DNA of 40,134 nt from Paraburkholderia dilworthii (GCF_000472525.1 NZ_AWZT01000051.1:7915-48048); one strand, 5' to 3'; counted from the first letter of the stretch, positions 1 to 8,171 are shown. Made by a program: numbers and translations. The notes: a model not told the origin generated them from the letters alone.

Positions 1-851
1 GGCAGCCCGGCGACACGGCACCCGCCGATTTCGCTGTCGTATGGCGCCCGCCGCGCGAGATGCTGGCCGGCCGCAGCGATCTGCGCGCAATCTTCAATCT
101 CGGTGCGGGGGTCGATGCAATTCTCGCGCTCGAGCGCGAGCAACCCGGCACGCTGCCCCGCAACGCGCAGCTGATCCGCCTCGAAGACACCGGTATGGCG
201 CCGCAAATGGCCGAGTATGTGACGCATGCGGTGCTGCGCTATCTGCGGCGCTTCGACGAATACGAGGCGCTGCAACGCGAGCGCCGCTGGCAAGTACTCG
301 ATCCGCATCCGCGCGAGACGTTCATGGTGGGTGTGCTTGGGCTCGGCGTGCTTGGCGCACACGTCGCGCAAACGGTCGCGGCGTTCGGCCTGCCAGTGCG
401 CGGTTACAGCCGTAGCGCGCGGCATGTCGAAGGCATCACTACGTTTTCTGGCGAGGCGCAGTTCGACGCGTTTCTCGACGGCGTGAAGGTGCTCGTGAAT
501 CTGCTGCCGCATACGCCCGACACCGCGGACGTGCTGAGCGCGCGCACGTTTTCCAGACTGGAACGCGGCGCATATCTGATCAACGTTGCACGTGGCGCGC
601 ATCTCGTGGAAGCCGATCTGCTCGATGCGCTCGCCAGCGGCCAACTCGCGGCGGCCACGCTCGACGTGTTTCGCGAGGAGCCGTTGCCTGCGGATCATCC
701 GTTCTGGGAGGAGCCGCGCATTACTATCACGCCGCACATGTCCGCGTTGACGTTGCGCGACGAAAGCGTCGCGCAGGTCGTGAACAAAATGGTCGCGCTA
801 CAGCGTGGAGAAAGGGTCGGCGGTGTGGTGGATATTGAACGCGGGTACTGA
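1..851 (+). CDS. ghrA: Glyoxylate/hydroxypyruvate reductase A, 5' end missing
   Basis: This is an NAD(P)H-dependent D-2-hydroxyacid dehydrogenase of the GhrA type, which reduces glyoxylate and hydroxypyruvate in the cytoplasm. The window opens inside the gene. The frame is open from base 3, and the residues before the first internal ATG at 60 (ending VVWRPPRE) fit the family, so that ATG is not the start. Visible features are the GAGVD segment of the N-terminal catalytic domain, the Rossmann glycine motif GLGVLG, and the catalytic set: Arg in NVARG, Glu in FREEPLP and His in TPHMSA. The C-terminus is complete. Roughly the first 25-30 residues lie outside the window. Substrate preference within the family cannot be settled from sequence. 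Confidence 0.86.
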   Translation, partial: QPGDTAPADFAVVWRPPREMLAGRSDLRAIFNLGAGVDAILALEREQPGTLPRNAQLIRLEDTGMAPQMAEYVTHAVLRYLRRFDEYEALQRERRWQVLDPHPRETFMVGVLGLGVLGAHVAQTVAAFGLPVRGYSRSARHVEGITTFSGEAQFDAFLDGVKVLVNLLPHTPDTADVLSARTFSRLERGAYLINVARGAHLVEADLLDALASGQLAAATLDVFREEPLPADHPFWEEPRITITPHMSALTLRDESVAQVVNKMVALQRGERVGGVVDIERGY

Positions 852-888
852 CCAGCCGAACTACATTGAAGGAGCGCTCGCGCGCCAG

Positions 889-936
889 CTTTGTATGGGA
901 CCAGCGTAAGTGCTTTGCATGGGGTGAGAGTAAGTG
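889..936. repeat. Two imperfect 24-bp tandem repeats upstream of the HMG-CoA lyase gene
   Basis: Two adjacent 24-base units (889-912 and 913-936) match at about 19 positions. Each has the form CTTTGyATGGG followed by a GTAAGTG ending. A fragment of the same pattern (GTGTATGGGGAGA) recurs at 963-975 over the ribosome-binding site of the next gene. The function is unknown; it may be a local duplication in an untranslated leader. Confidence 0.5.
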
Positions 937-981
937 CTAAAGCGCTAACTCGGGTCGACTACTGTGTATGGGGAGACAATC

Positions 982-1911
982 ATGGGCGTACCGCAGCAAG
1001 TGAAAATCGTCGAAGTCGGCCCGCGTGACGGCCTGCAAAACGAGAAGGAATTCGTGCCGACCGCCACCAAGATCGAGTTGATCAACCGGCTGTCGGCAGC
1101 GGGTTTCCGCAACGTCGAAGCGGCCTCGTTCGTGTCGCCCAAATGGGTGCCGCAGATGGCGGACGGCGCGGACGTGATGTCGGGCATCGAACGCCGTCCG
1201 GGCACCCTCTATTCGGTGCTCACGCCTAACCTGCGCGGCTTCGAAGGCGCGCTCGCCGCGAGCGCCGACGAGATCGTGATCTTCGGCGCCGCGAGCGAAG
1301 CGTTCTCGCAGAAGAACATCAATTGCAGCATCGCGGAAAGCATCGAACGGTTCGCGCCGGTCGCGCAGGCAGCGAAGCAACACGGCTTGCGCATTCGCGG
1401 CAGTGTGTCGTGCGCGCTGGGCTGTCCGTATCAAGGTGAGGTGCCGGTTGCGTCGGTGGTCGATGTGGTGCAACGCTTTGCGGCGCTCGGCTGCGACGAA
1501 ATCGACATTGCCGATACGATCGGCGTCGGCACGCCGAAGCGCACGCGCGAAGTCTTCGAAGCAGTGACCCGCGTGTTTGCGCGCGAGCGTCTGTCCGGGC
1601 ACTTTCACGACACGTACGGCCAGGCGCTCGCCAACATTTACGCGGCGTTGCAGGAGGGCATCGAGATCTATCACGCGTCGGTGGCGGGGCTCGGCGGTTG
1701 TCCATATGCGAAGGGCGCAACCGGCAACGTCGCGACAGAAGACGTGCTGTACCTGATGAACGGCCTCGGCATCGAGACGGGCATCGACCTCGCCCAAGTC
1801 GTGGCAATCGGCGATTTGATTTCCACGTCAATCGGCCGGCCGAACGTATCGCGCGCGGGCAAGGCGCTGCTCGCCAAGGCACGCAGCGAAGCGGCGGCCA
1901 ACTGCGTGTGA
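982..1911 (+). CDS. mvaB: Hydroxymethylglutaryl-CoA lyase
   Basis: HMG-CoA lyase cleaves 3-hydroxy-3-methylglutaryl-CoA to acetoacetate and acetyl-CoA, the last step of leucine catabolism. The product has 309 residues, normal for bacterial forms. Near the N-terminus is the GPRDGLQNE motif (R15, D16). The metal-binding HFHDTYGQ motif lies in the C-terminal half of the TIM barrel, and the active-site cysteine loop GLGGCPYA places the catalytic Cys at about residue 240. The ATG at 982 follows a GGGGAG ribosome-binding site at 970-975, so I prefer it to the upstream in-frame GTG at 964. Genes for a YbaK protein, a DUF1289 protein, a MaoC hydratase and a metallo-hydrolase follow on the same strand. 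No leucine-pathway partners (isovaleryl-CoA dehydrogenase, methylcrotonyl-CoA carboxylase) are present in this window. Confidence 0.93.
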   Translation: MGVPQQVKIVEVGPRDGLQNEKEFVPTATKIELINRLSAAGFRNVEAASFVSPKWVPQMADGADVMSGIERRPGTLYSVLTPNLRGFEGALAASADEIVIFGAASEAFSQKNINCSIAESIERFAPVAQAAKQHGLRIRGSVSCALGCPYQGEVPVASVVDVVQRFAALGCDEIDIADTIGVGTPKRTREVFEAVTRVFARERLSGHFHDTYGQALANIYAALQEGIEIYHASVAGLGGCPYAKGATGNVATEDVLYLMNGLGIETGIDLAQVVAIGDLISTSIGRPNVSRAGKALLAKARSEAAANCV

Positions 1912-2011
1912 GCCTGCATCGGTAAGCCTGCGTCGACGCAGCGCTGCAGACCATCGCCGGACGCACGAACAAACAGACAAACAAGCAGCCAGACAATCAG
2001 GACCTGAAACG

Positions 2012-2533
2012 ATGACGGATCAAGCTTACGCCGACTCAGACGACTTCACCGCATTGCCGGACTCCGCGCGCCGCGTCGCACTGTTGCTGCGTGAACGCGG
2101 TCACAGTGGCCGAATCGTGATGCTGCCGGAAACCGGCAAGACTTCCGCTGAAGCGGCCGCTGGGCTCGGCTGCTCGGTCGCGCAAATCGCCAAGTCCATT
2201 CTGTTTCGCCGACGTGAAGACAACGCGCCGGTGCTGGTGGTTGCGAGCGGCGCGAATCGCGTCGACGAAAAGAAGGTGGCGGCGCAAGTCGGCGAGATTG
2301 GCCGCGCGGACGCAAAGTTCGTCCGTGAAAAAACGGGCTATGCGATTGGTGGCGTGTGCCCCGTCGGCCATGCGGTAGAACCGGTCACGCTGATCGATGA
2401 AGACCTGCTCGCGCTCGACAACCTGTGGGCGGCCGCCGGTCATCCGCATGCCGTGTTCAATCTGACCGCGCAGGAACTGATTGCACTGACAGGTGCGCCG
2501 GTGGCCGACGTGGCGCTGCGCGAGACGGCCTGA
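2012..2533 (+). CDS. YbaK/EbsC-family aminoacyl-tRNA deacylase
   Basis: This 173-residue protein belongs to the YbaK/ProX superfamily, whose members hydrolyse mischarged aminoacyl-tRNA in trans to protect translation fidelity. Supporting motifs are the conserved lysine in QIAKSILF, the strand VLVVASGANRVD and the family-typical GYAIGGVCPVGH segment. The C-terminal GHPHAVFNLTAQEL also fits. It starts 100 bases after the lyase gene and ends 4 bases before the DUF1289 gene, so it is probably co-transcribed with the following genes. Which tRNA it edits (Cys, Pro or Ala type) cannot be told from sequence. Confidence 0.87.
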   Translation: MTDQAYADSDDFTALPDSARRVALLLRERGHSGRIVMLPETGKTSAEAAAGLGCSVAQIAKSILFRRREDNAPVLVVASGANRVDEKKVAAQVGEIGRADAKFVREKTGYAIGGVCPVGHAVEPVTLIDEDLLALDNLWAAAGHPHAVFNLTAQELIALTGAPVADVALRETA

Positions 2534-2537
2534 CGCA

Positions 2538-2765
2538 ATGACAGCGGGAATCGACAAGGCAGCCGAAGCCGGCAGCGTGCCGTCACCATGCATTAACGTG
2601 TGCCGGATGGATGCGTCGAGCGGCTTGTGCGAAGGGTGCCTACGCACCATCGACGAAATCGCCGGCTGGTCGCTCTACGACGACCACGAGAAGCGCGCGG
2701 TGTGGGACGCACTCAAGGCGCGTCGCGCCCGGTTGATCGCAAGCCAGGCGAAGGTGCAGCGATGA
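2538..2765 (+). CDS. DUF1289 small cysteine-rich protein
   Basis: The product is a 75-residue protein of the DUF1289 family. Four cysteines are arranged as PCINVC, then LCEGC, followed by the family-typical RTIDEIAGW segment. The spacing suggests a metal site (zinc or iron-sulfur), which is inference. The start at 2538 gives the usual family length; an upstream in-frame start at 2493 would overlap the YbaK gene by 41 bases and adds Arg-rich, non-family sequence. Its stop overlaps the ATG of the MaoC gene (ATGA), which indicates translational coupling. The biological role of the family is unknown. Confidence 0.86.
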   Translation: MTAGIDKAAEAGSVPSPCINVCRMDASSGLCEGCLRTIDEIAGWSLYDDHEKRAVWDALKARRARLIASQAKVQR

Positions 2766-3217
2766 ACGCGCCGCCGCGCATTGTCACCATCGGCGAGACG
2801 TTTAGCTCGACACTTACTTTGTCGGCGGATTCCGTCAAGACGTTCGCAACGCTCGTCAACGATCTGAACCCGCTGCATCACGACGAAACGTATGCCGCGC
2901 AAAGCCGCTTCGGCGGTCTGATTGCGTCCGGCACGCAACCCACCGCGCATTTCATGGCGCTGCTCGCGACGCATTTTTCCACTTACGCGCAGCCGCTCGG
3001 ACTCGAGTTCGATATCAAGCTGAAAAGGGCCGCCCACGCGGGGGACACACTCGCCATGACCTGGCGCGTGCGCGACGCTTACTGGAAGCCGAGCCTGAAC
3101 GGCGACCTGACGCACCTGGACGGCACGGTCAAGAATCAGCGCGGCGAAGTCGCTGTGGTCGGCACCTCCACCATCCTCGTGATGCCGAAACCCGAAGCAT
3201 CGGTCGACACGCTATGA
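2762..3217 (+). CDS. MaoC-like (R)-specific enoyl-CoA hydratase/dehydratase
   Basis: This is a 151-residue single hot-dog-fold protein of the MaoC dehydratase family. The hydratase-2 signature is visible as NDLNPLHHD around residues 29-37, with the conserved Asp and His of the catalytic dyad, followed by FGGLIASG. Family members hydrate 2-enoyl-CoA thioesters in beta-oxidation or supply (R)-3-hydroxyacyl-CoA for polyhydroxyalkanoate. The start ATG at 2762 overlaps the previous stop, and its own stop overlaps the ATG at 3214, so three genes are translationally coupled. An upstream in-frame start at 2600 was rejected because it reads Arg-rich sequence through the DUF1289 gene. Confidence 0.86.
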   Translation: MNAPPRIVTIGETFSSTLTLSADSVKTFATLVNDLNPLHHDETYAAQSRFGGLIASGTQPTAHFMALLATHFSTYAQPLGLEFDIKLKRAAHAGDTLAMTWRVRDAYWKPSLNGDLTHLDGTVKNQRGEVAVVGTSTILVMPKPEASVDTL

Positions 3218-4143
3218 ACGCATTGCCGCCATCGATCCGTGTCTTCGAACGCGGCTGGCTTTCGTCGAACAACGTGCTGCTGGTCGACGACGACTGCGCG
3301 GCGATTGTCGATACCGGTTACGCGACGCATGCGCACCAAACGCTAGCGCTCGTACACCAGGCGCTCGGCGAGCGGCCGCTCGATCTGATCGTCAACACGC
3401 ATCTGCATTCGGACCATTGCGGCGGCAATGCGCTGTTGCAATCGGCGTGGCCGTGCCGCACTCTCATTCCCGCTTCCGAAGCCGGCGCCGTGCGCGAGTG
3501 GGACGAAGCGCGTCTGACTTTCCGCGCGACGGGGCAGACCTGTGAGCGCTTCGGCTTCACAGGCACAATCGCGCCGGGGGCGACGCTGCGGCTCGGCGCA
3601 CTCGACTGGCAGGTGCTCGGCGCGCCCGGTCACGATCCACACTCGCTGATGCTCTACTGCGCGGACGAACGCGTGCTGGTCAGCGCCGACGCACTATGGG
3701 AAAACGGCTTCGGCGTGATCTTTCCGGAGCTCGAAGGCGAAAGCGGCTTCGCGGAGGAACAGGCCGTGCTCGAAGCGATTGCCGCGCTCGACGTGCGCGT
3801 CGTGATCCCCGGCCATGGCGCACCCTTCACGAATGTTGGCGAGGCGCTCGAACGGGCGTTCTCGCGTGTCGCGTGGCTGCGCGCCGATCCGGCGCGCAAT
3901 GCGAAAAACGCGCTGAAGGTGCTGATAGTTTTCAAACTGCTCGAAGTTCGCGCGATGAGCTTTGCAACGCTGCTGCAAATGCTCGACGACGCGGCAGTCA
4001 TGCGTGCGGCGGCTTCCATGCTGAAGCCGCGCAGCGAATGGGCCTGCCTCATTAAAGCGATTGTGGACGAACTGGCCGGTGCAAACGGGCCACTCGCGGT
4101 GGAAGGCGAGCAGATCGTCGCGCGCGCGGCGCAACCGGCCTGA
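3214..4143 (+). CDS. Metallo-beta-lactamase-fold hydrolase
   Basis: This 309-residue protein has the MBL fold. The metal motif THLHSDHCGGN gives H63, H65, D67 and H68. Further ligands are the His in GAPGHDPHS, the Asp in VSADALWENG and the His in IPGHGAP. The C-terminal third is helical and resembles the tail of MBL hydrolases that cleave thioesters or other esters. It is the last gene of the coupled set (ATGA overlap with the MaoC gene), so a role in acyl-CoA or acyl-thioester turnover is plausible but unproven. No signal peptide is seen, so it is likely cytoplasmic. Confidence 0.85.
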   Translation: MNALPPSIRVFERGWLSSNNVLLVDDDCAAIVDTGYATHAHQTLALVHQALGERPLDLIVNTHLHSDHCGGNALLQSAWPCRTLIPASEAGAVREWDEARLTFRATGQTCERFGFTGTIAPGATLRLGALDWQVLGAPGHDPHSLMLYCADERVLVSADALWENGFGVIFPELEGESGFAEEQAVLEAIAALDVRVVIPGHGAPFTNVGEALERAFSRVAWLRADPARNAKNALKVLIVFKLLEVRAMSFATLLQMLDDAAVMRAAASMLKPRSEWACLIKAIVDELAGANGPLAVEGEQIVARAAQPA

Positions 4144-4534
4144 GCGATAGCACGCGCAGCCGCCGCGCTGCTTGAATCAATCCCCGGCGAGAACTGCGCG
4201 TCTACGTATGCGCGTTGGCGATTGCGCCCGCTCGCAGCCGGCGAGCAAAACCGCCGCCCCAAAAAGAAAGCCGCTCGACCTCTAAAGGCGAGCGGCGGAA
4301 ATTCTGTCGGACGTGATCAGCGTCTGCCCGAATAATACGCGCGCGCGATTTTTGACCGCATCAGTGATTTCCCTACAGATGCTTGACGGCGGCTGTGAAC
4401 CCGCATACGCCAGCGCACCAACTTCAGGCGTCACAAACCCGCAGCGATTAGTCGGCTGATATGAATAAACGCGTGCACAGCTCGTCTGCAATCCGTAGTA
4501 TTGCGGCTCACCGCTTGTGATAAAAGCGCGGCGT
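4144..4534. other. Convergent intergenic region (391 bp)
   Basis: This gap lies between the metallo-hydrolase gene (+) and the DMT transporter gene (-). It holds the minus-strand terminator at 4261-4296. I see no supportable gene; short open frames here have atypical composition and no recognisable motifs. Confidence 0.6.
4261..4296 (-). terminator. Rho-independent terminator for the DMT transporter gene
   Basis: An 8-bp perfect stem (GCCGCTCG at 4270-4277 with CGAGCGGC at 4289-4296) is followed on the minus strand by CTTTCTTTTT. It lies about 240 bases downstream of the transporter stop codon, so the 3' untranslated region would be long. Confidence 0.65.
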
Positions 4535-5434
4535 TCAAGCCGACCGCACGCGCCTTTGCGGCACGATCCGCCAGCCGAGATTGACGCCGGCAGCGGCAAC
4601 CAGAATCAGCACCGCACCCAGCACCTGAATCCACGCGAGCGTCTGCCCGAACGCAATTCGGTCGACAATGATCGCCACCACCGGATAGATGAACGACAGC
4701 GCACCGGTCATGGTGGTCGGCAGCTTCTGGATCGCCCCGTACAGCAGCACATACATGAGGCCCGTGTTCACAACGCCCAGCACGATCAGTTCGAGCCATT
4801 GCACGCCCGTGGCGGGCAGCGCGTCGAAGCGCACGAGCGGCGCGAGCATGACGACGCCGAGCAACACCTGGATGAGCGCGATCAGATGCGGCGGCGTGCC
4901 CTTCAAGCGCTTCGTGATGATCGAAGAGATCGCGTACATCGCCGCCGCGCCCACCGCATACGCGATACCTGCGAGATATTGTCCGGGCACCGCCAGCACC
5001 GCCGGTTCGACCTTCACGACGAACACGAGGCCGACGAATGCGATCAGCAGCCAGACTATCGTCGACGCGCTAATGCGCTCGCGAAACACCAGCGCGCCAA
5101 GCGCCACCAGCATGAACGGCTGCGTGTTGTAGACGGCCGTCGCCATCGAGATCGACGCGCGCGAGTAGGCAGCGAACAGCAGCACCCAGTTGGCGACGAT
5201 TGCCGCGCCGCCCAGCAGCGCGAGGCCAAGCATCTTCCATGAGAACAGCTTGCGCCTGAAAAGACCGAGCACGGCGCATACGAGCGCGAGCGTCGCGCCG
5301 CCGAAAATACAGCGAAAGAACACCACATTGAAGGGGCTTTGCTGCGACGACACCACCAGCCAGCCGATAGTGCCCGACATCAGCATCGCGATGGTCATCT
5401 CCGCCGCGCCGCGCCGGATTTCGTTTGAAGCCAT
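4535..5434 (-). CDS. DMT-superfamily (EamA) transporter
   Basis: This 299-residue integral membrane protein has about ten hydrophobic helices in two EamA-type halves, the first starting near residue 13 and the second near residue 150. The C-terminal helix runs IQVLGAVLILVAAAGV. EamA proteins usually export amino acids or related metabolites across the inner membrane. It is transcribed divergently from an Lrp/AsnC regulator 114 bp away. That is a common arrangement for amino-acid exporters controlled by their neighbouring Lrp-type protein. The substrate is not predictable. Confidence 0.85.
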   Translation of the reverse strand: MASNEIRRGAAEMTIAMLMSGTIGWLVVSSQQSPFNVVFFRCIFGGATLALVCAVLGLFRRKLFSWKMLGLALLGGAAIVANWVLLFAAYSRASISMATAVYNTQPFMLVALGALVFRERISASTIVWLLIAFVGLVFVVKVEPAVLAVPGQYLAGIAYAVGAAAMYAISSIITKRLKGTPPHLIALIQVLLGVVMLAPLVRFDALPATGVQWLELIVLGVVNTGLMYVLLYGAIQKLPTTMTGALSFIYPVVAIIVDRIAFGQTLAWIQVLGAVLILVAAAGVNLGWRIVPQRRVRSA

Positions 5435-5548
5435 GATCCGATCCTCGAATTGATTCCTGCATGCGAAGCAGTGTAATTAATCCGGTCGCGCGAATACATG
5501 GCTAGACTTAAGCGTTATTGCAATCGAACCTAATAATCGAAGGCCGTC

Positions 5549-6019
5549 ATGACCAAACGCCTTGCCCCATCAGCGCCTGCTTCTCTCGATGAAATCGACC
5601 GCGCGCTGCTCGCAGCGCTCGCCGAGGACGCGCGCCGCCCGGTAAGCGAACTCGCGCGCCAGGTTGGACTCTCCGCACCGAGCACGGCCGAGCGCATACG
5701 GCGGCTCGAAGCGCAGGGCGTGATCGAGCGCTTCACGGTGCAAGTCGATCCGCGCGCGCTCGGCTTCACGCTGCAAGCCATCGTGCGTGTGAAGCCCTTG
5801 CCCGGACAGTTGCATCTGGTGGAAGAAGTGATCCGGCGAATTCCGGAGTTTGTCGAATGCGACAAAGTGACGGGCGACGATTGCTTCATCTGCCGCCTCT
5901 ATCTGCATTCCATCGAGCAGCTCGACGAGATTCTGTCGAAGGTAGCCGAGCGCGCGGAGACCAGCAGCGCGATCGTCAAGTCGACGCCGGTCGCGCGCCG
6001 TCTGCCGCCGCTCGGTTAA
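5549..6019 (+). CDS. Lrp/AsnC-family transcriptional regulator
   Basis: The 156-residue product has the standard Lrp layout. An N-terminal winged helix-turn-helix begins LDEIDRALLAALAEDARR, with recognition-helix region GLSAPSTAERIRRLEAQG. The C-terminal RAM ligand-binding domain includes VECDKVTGDDCFICRLYL. The ATG at 5549 follows a GAAGG-type ribosome-binding site. The divergent DMT exporter is its likely target, and the regulator probably also controls itself. The shared 114-bp intergenic region has the A/T-rich half-sites TTATT (5515-5519) and AATAA (5532-5536), which could belong to an operator. The effector is probably an amino acid, by family. Confidence 0.9.
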   Translation: MTKRLAPSAPASLDEIDRALLAALAEDARRPVSELARQVGLSAPSTAERIRRLEAQGVIERFTVQVDPRALGFTLQAIVRVKPLPGQLHLVEEVIRRIPEFVECDKVTGDDCFICRLYLHSIEQLDEILSKVAERAETSSAIVKSTPVARRLPPLG

Positions 6020-6033
6020 GCGCTCGACGCTTA
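6017..6033. repeat. Inverted repeat spanning both convergent stop codons
   Basis: TAAGCG (6017-6022) and CGCTTA (6028-6033) form a perfect 6-bp inverted repeat with a 5-base loop. It contains the TAA stop of the Lrp gene and, on the other strand, the TAA stop of the hydrolase gene. There is no T-run, so it is at most a weak bidirectional 3' end structure. Confidence 0.5.
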
Positions 6034-6921
6034 CCGCTCGACCGCTTCGAAGAAGGACAGCATTTCGGCAACCAGTTCGTCCGGCGCTTCTTCCGGTATG
6101 TAGTGGCCGCAAGACAGCGAACGGCCGCTTACGTCGCGTGCGACGTGACGCCATTCGCCCAGCGCGTCCAAGCACTTTTCGATCACGCCTTTGTCGCCCC
6201 ACAACACGCGCAATGGGCAAGCAATCTTCTGTCCGCGCTCGATGTCCGCGCGGTCGTGTTCAAGGTCGATGCTTGCCGACGCGCGGTAGTCCTCGCACAT
6301 TGCGTGCACGGCACCCGGTTGCGCGAGCGCCGAGCGATAGGCGTCGAGTGCGGCCGGTTCGAACGGCGCGAGACCTGCATGACGGCCGCCCATCACCGCA
6401 TCCACATAAGCAGCCGGATTCGCGCCGATCAGCGTTTCGGGCAGCGGCTGCGGCTGGATCAGGAAGAACCAGTGGAAGTAATGCGTGGCGAACGTGCGGT
6501 CGGTGGCTTCGTACATAGCGAGCGTCGGCGCAATGTCGAGCAGCATCAAACGCTCGACGGCGTCTGCATGATCGAGCGCCATGCGATGCGCAACGCGCGC
6601 ACCGCGGTCGTGCGCGCAGACGAGAAAGCGCTCGAACCCGAAGTGGCGCATCAGGGCGACCTGATCGGCGGCCATCGTGCGTTTCGAATACGGCGCATGC
6701 GTCGCGTCGCTCTGCGGTTTTCCTGACGCGCCGTAGCCGCGAAGATCCGTGGCGATGACTGTGAAGTGCTGAGCCAGCCGGTCTGCGCAGCGCGCCCAGA
6801 TCAGATGCGATTGCGGATGACCATGCAGCAACAGAAGTGGCGGCCCCGCTCCGCCCTTCGTTCCGAAGATATCCGCATCGCCCGCGGCGACGCGAAAGGG
6901 CGTGAAATTCTCGAAGGCCAT
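6031..6921 (-). CDS. Haloacetate (fluoroacetate) dehalogenase-like alpha/beta hydrolase
   Basis: This 296-residue alpha/beta-hydrolase matches the fluoroacetate dehalogenase subgroup, which removes halide from haloacetates to give glycolate. The nucleophile lies in HDRGAR (D105), with R106 and R109 positioned to bind the substrate carboxylate. D129 (MLLDIAP) and H273 (CGHY) complete the triad. The halide pocket is visible as H150-W151 (FHWFF) and Y212 (EDYRA). HGHPQ and DLRGYGAS earlier in the sequence are also typical. The assignment rests on matching these residues to the known FAcD active site. Actual use of fluoro- or chloroacetate is inference, because epoxide hydrolases share the fold. 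It is monocistronic and convergent with the Lrp gene. Confidence 0.82.
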   Translation of the reverse strand: MAFENFTPFRVAAGDADIFGTKGGAGPPLLLLHGHPQSHLIWARCADRLAQHFTVIATDLRGYGASGKPQSDATHAPYSKRTMAADQVALMRHFGFERFLVCAHDRGARVAHRMALDHADAVERLMLLDIAPTLAMYEATDRTFATHYFHWFFLIQPQPLPETLIGANPAAYVDAVMGGRHAGLAPFEPAALDAYRSALAQPGAVHAMCEDYRASASIDLEHDRADIERGQKIACPLRVLWGDKGVIEKCLDALGEWRHVARDVSGRSLSCGHYIPEEAPDELVAEMLSFFEAVER

Positions 6922-7067
6922 GACCGGGTCTCTTGTCGTTTGAAGTCAGTGCATTGTAAGAGCCCAATATGTCCGCACGAGGTGGGATTGCCCACGCACG
7001 CGTAGAAGCTGAACACTCCTTCCAACCGTTCTAAACGAAGCGGCGAACGCGGGGCATCCGCTTCGCC

Positions 7068-7086
7068 TATAATCGAACGACCGTTC
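7068..7086 (+). promoter_or_regulatory. Probable -10 box with overlapping operator-like palindrome
   Basis: A perfect TATAAT at 7068-7073 is followed at once by the palindrome GAACG-AC-CGTTC (7075-7086), which would cover the transcription start. Such spacing and sequence resemble TetR-family operators. A related AACCGTTC lies upstream at about 7024. No clear -35 box is seen 17 bp upstream. The likely target is the flavoprotein gene starting at 7212; no TetR gene occurs in the window. Confidence 0.5.
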
Positions 7087-7211
7087 TTAAACACTTAAAC
7101 GGCTATGTGAGCGGGCTGTCAGCTTCAACGCGGCGCGCGCCGCATGCCGCTAAACTCATCAATAGCCGGGCGCTTTGCGCGCACCGGTCCGTCAACCAGG
7201 AGACCCGCACT

Positions 7212-8171
7212 ATGGCATTGCCCGCCGTTCTGCAAAATCTGGCGCTGCCTGTCGTCGCCTCGCCGATGTTCATCGTCAGCTATCCCGAGCTGGTGCTCGC
7301 GCAGTGCAAAGCCGGGATCGTCGGATCGTTTCCCGCGTTGAATGCGCGCCCCGCAGAACTGCTCGACGAATGGCTCACGCAGATCGAGGCGCAGCTCGCC
7401 GAACATAGCGCGGCGAATCCCGATGCAATCGTCGGACCGGTTGCGGTCAATCAGATCGTCCATCAATCGAATGCGCGGCTCGAACATGACGTGCGCGTGT
7501 GCGTCGAGCACAAGGTGCCGATCTTCATTACGAGCCTGCGCGCGCCGGCGCGCGAGATCGTCGATGCAGTGCATAGCTACGGCGGCATCGTGCTGCATGA
7601 CGTGATCAATCTGCGGCACGCGCAGAAAGCGCTCGAAGCGGGCGTCGACGGGTTGATCCTCGTCGCATCGGGCGCCGGCGGCCACGCGGGCACGACTTCG
7701 CCGTTCGCGCTGGTGGGCGAAGTGCGGCGCATTTTCGATGGGCCAATCGTATTGTCGGGCTCGATTGCGAACGGCGGCTCGATTCTCGCCGCGCAAGCGA
7801 TGGGCGCGGACCTCGCTTACATGGGCACGCGCTTCATCGCCACCAAAGAAGCCCACGCGGTCGATAGCTACAAGCAGGCCATCGTCAATTCCACCGCGTC
7901 GGACATCATCTACACGAACCTGTTCACGGGCGTGCACGGCAATTACATTCGCGAGAGCATCGTCAACGCCGGCCTCGACCCGGACGCGCTGCCCGAGTCG
8001 GACAAGACCAGGATGAATTTCGCGAGCGACAAGGCAAAGGCGTGGAAAGACATCTGGGGCGCGGGCCAAGGCGTCGGCCTGATGGACGACGTGCCGAGCG
8101 TGAGCGAACTGGTTGAGCGTCTGTCGAAGGAGTACCGCGACGCAAAGGCGCGTCTGGGGATCGGGCGCTGA
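7212..8171 (+). CDS. Nitronate monooxygenase / 2-nitropropane dioxygenase-family flavoprotein
   Basis: This 319-residue FMN-dependent TIM-barrel protein is of the NMO/2-nitropropane dioxygenase family, which oxidises alkyl nitronates or acts as an NAD(P)H:quinone or enoyl-ACP reductase. Supporting motifs are the N-terminal LPVVASPMFIVS, the FMN phosphate region GAGGHAGTTSPFALV, SGSIANGGS, and AYMGTRFIATKEA. The ATG at 7212 has a CAGGAGAC ribosome-binding site. An upstream in-frame start at 7107 was rejected because the added residues are low-quality and lie next to the promoter. It stands alone in its transcription unit, behind the operator-like site at 7068-7086. Confidence 0.85.
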   Translation: MALPAVLQNLALPVVASPMFIVSYPELVLAQCKAGIVGSFPALNARPAELLDEWLTQIEAQLAEHSAANPDAIVGPVAVNQIVHQSNARLEHDVRVCVEHKVPIFITSLRAPAREIVDAVHSYGGIVLHDVINLRHAQKALEAGVDGLILVASGAGGHAGTTSPFALVGEVRRIFDGPIVLSGSIANGGSILAAQAMGADLAYMGTRFIATKEAHAVDSYKQAIVNSTASDIIYTNLFTGVHGNYIRESIVNAGLDPDALPESDKTRMNFASDKAKAWKDIWGAGQGVGLMDDVPSVSELVERLSKEYRDAKARLGIGR

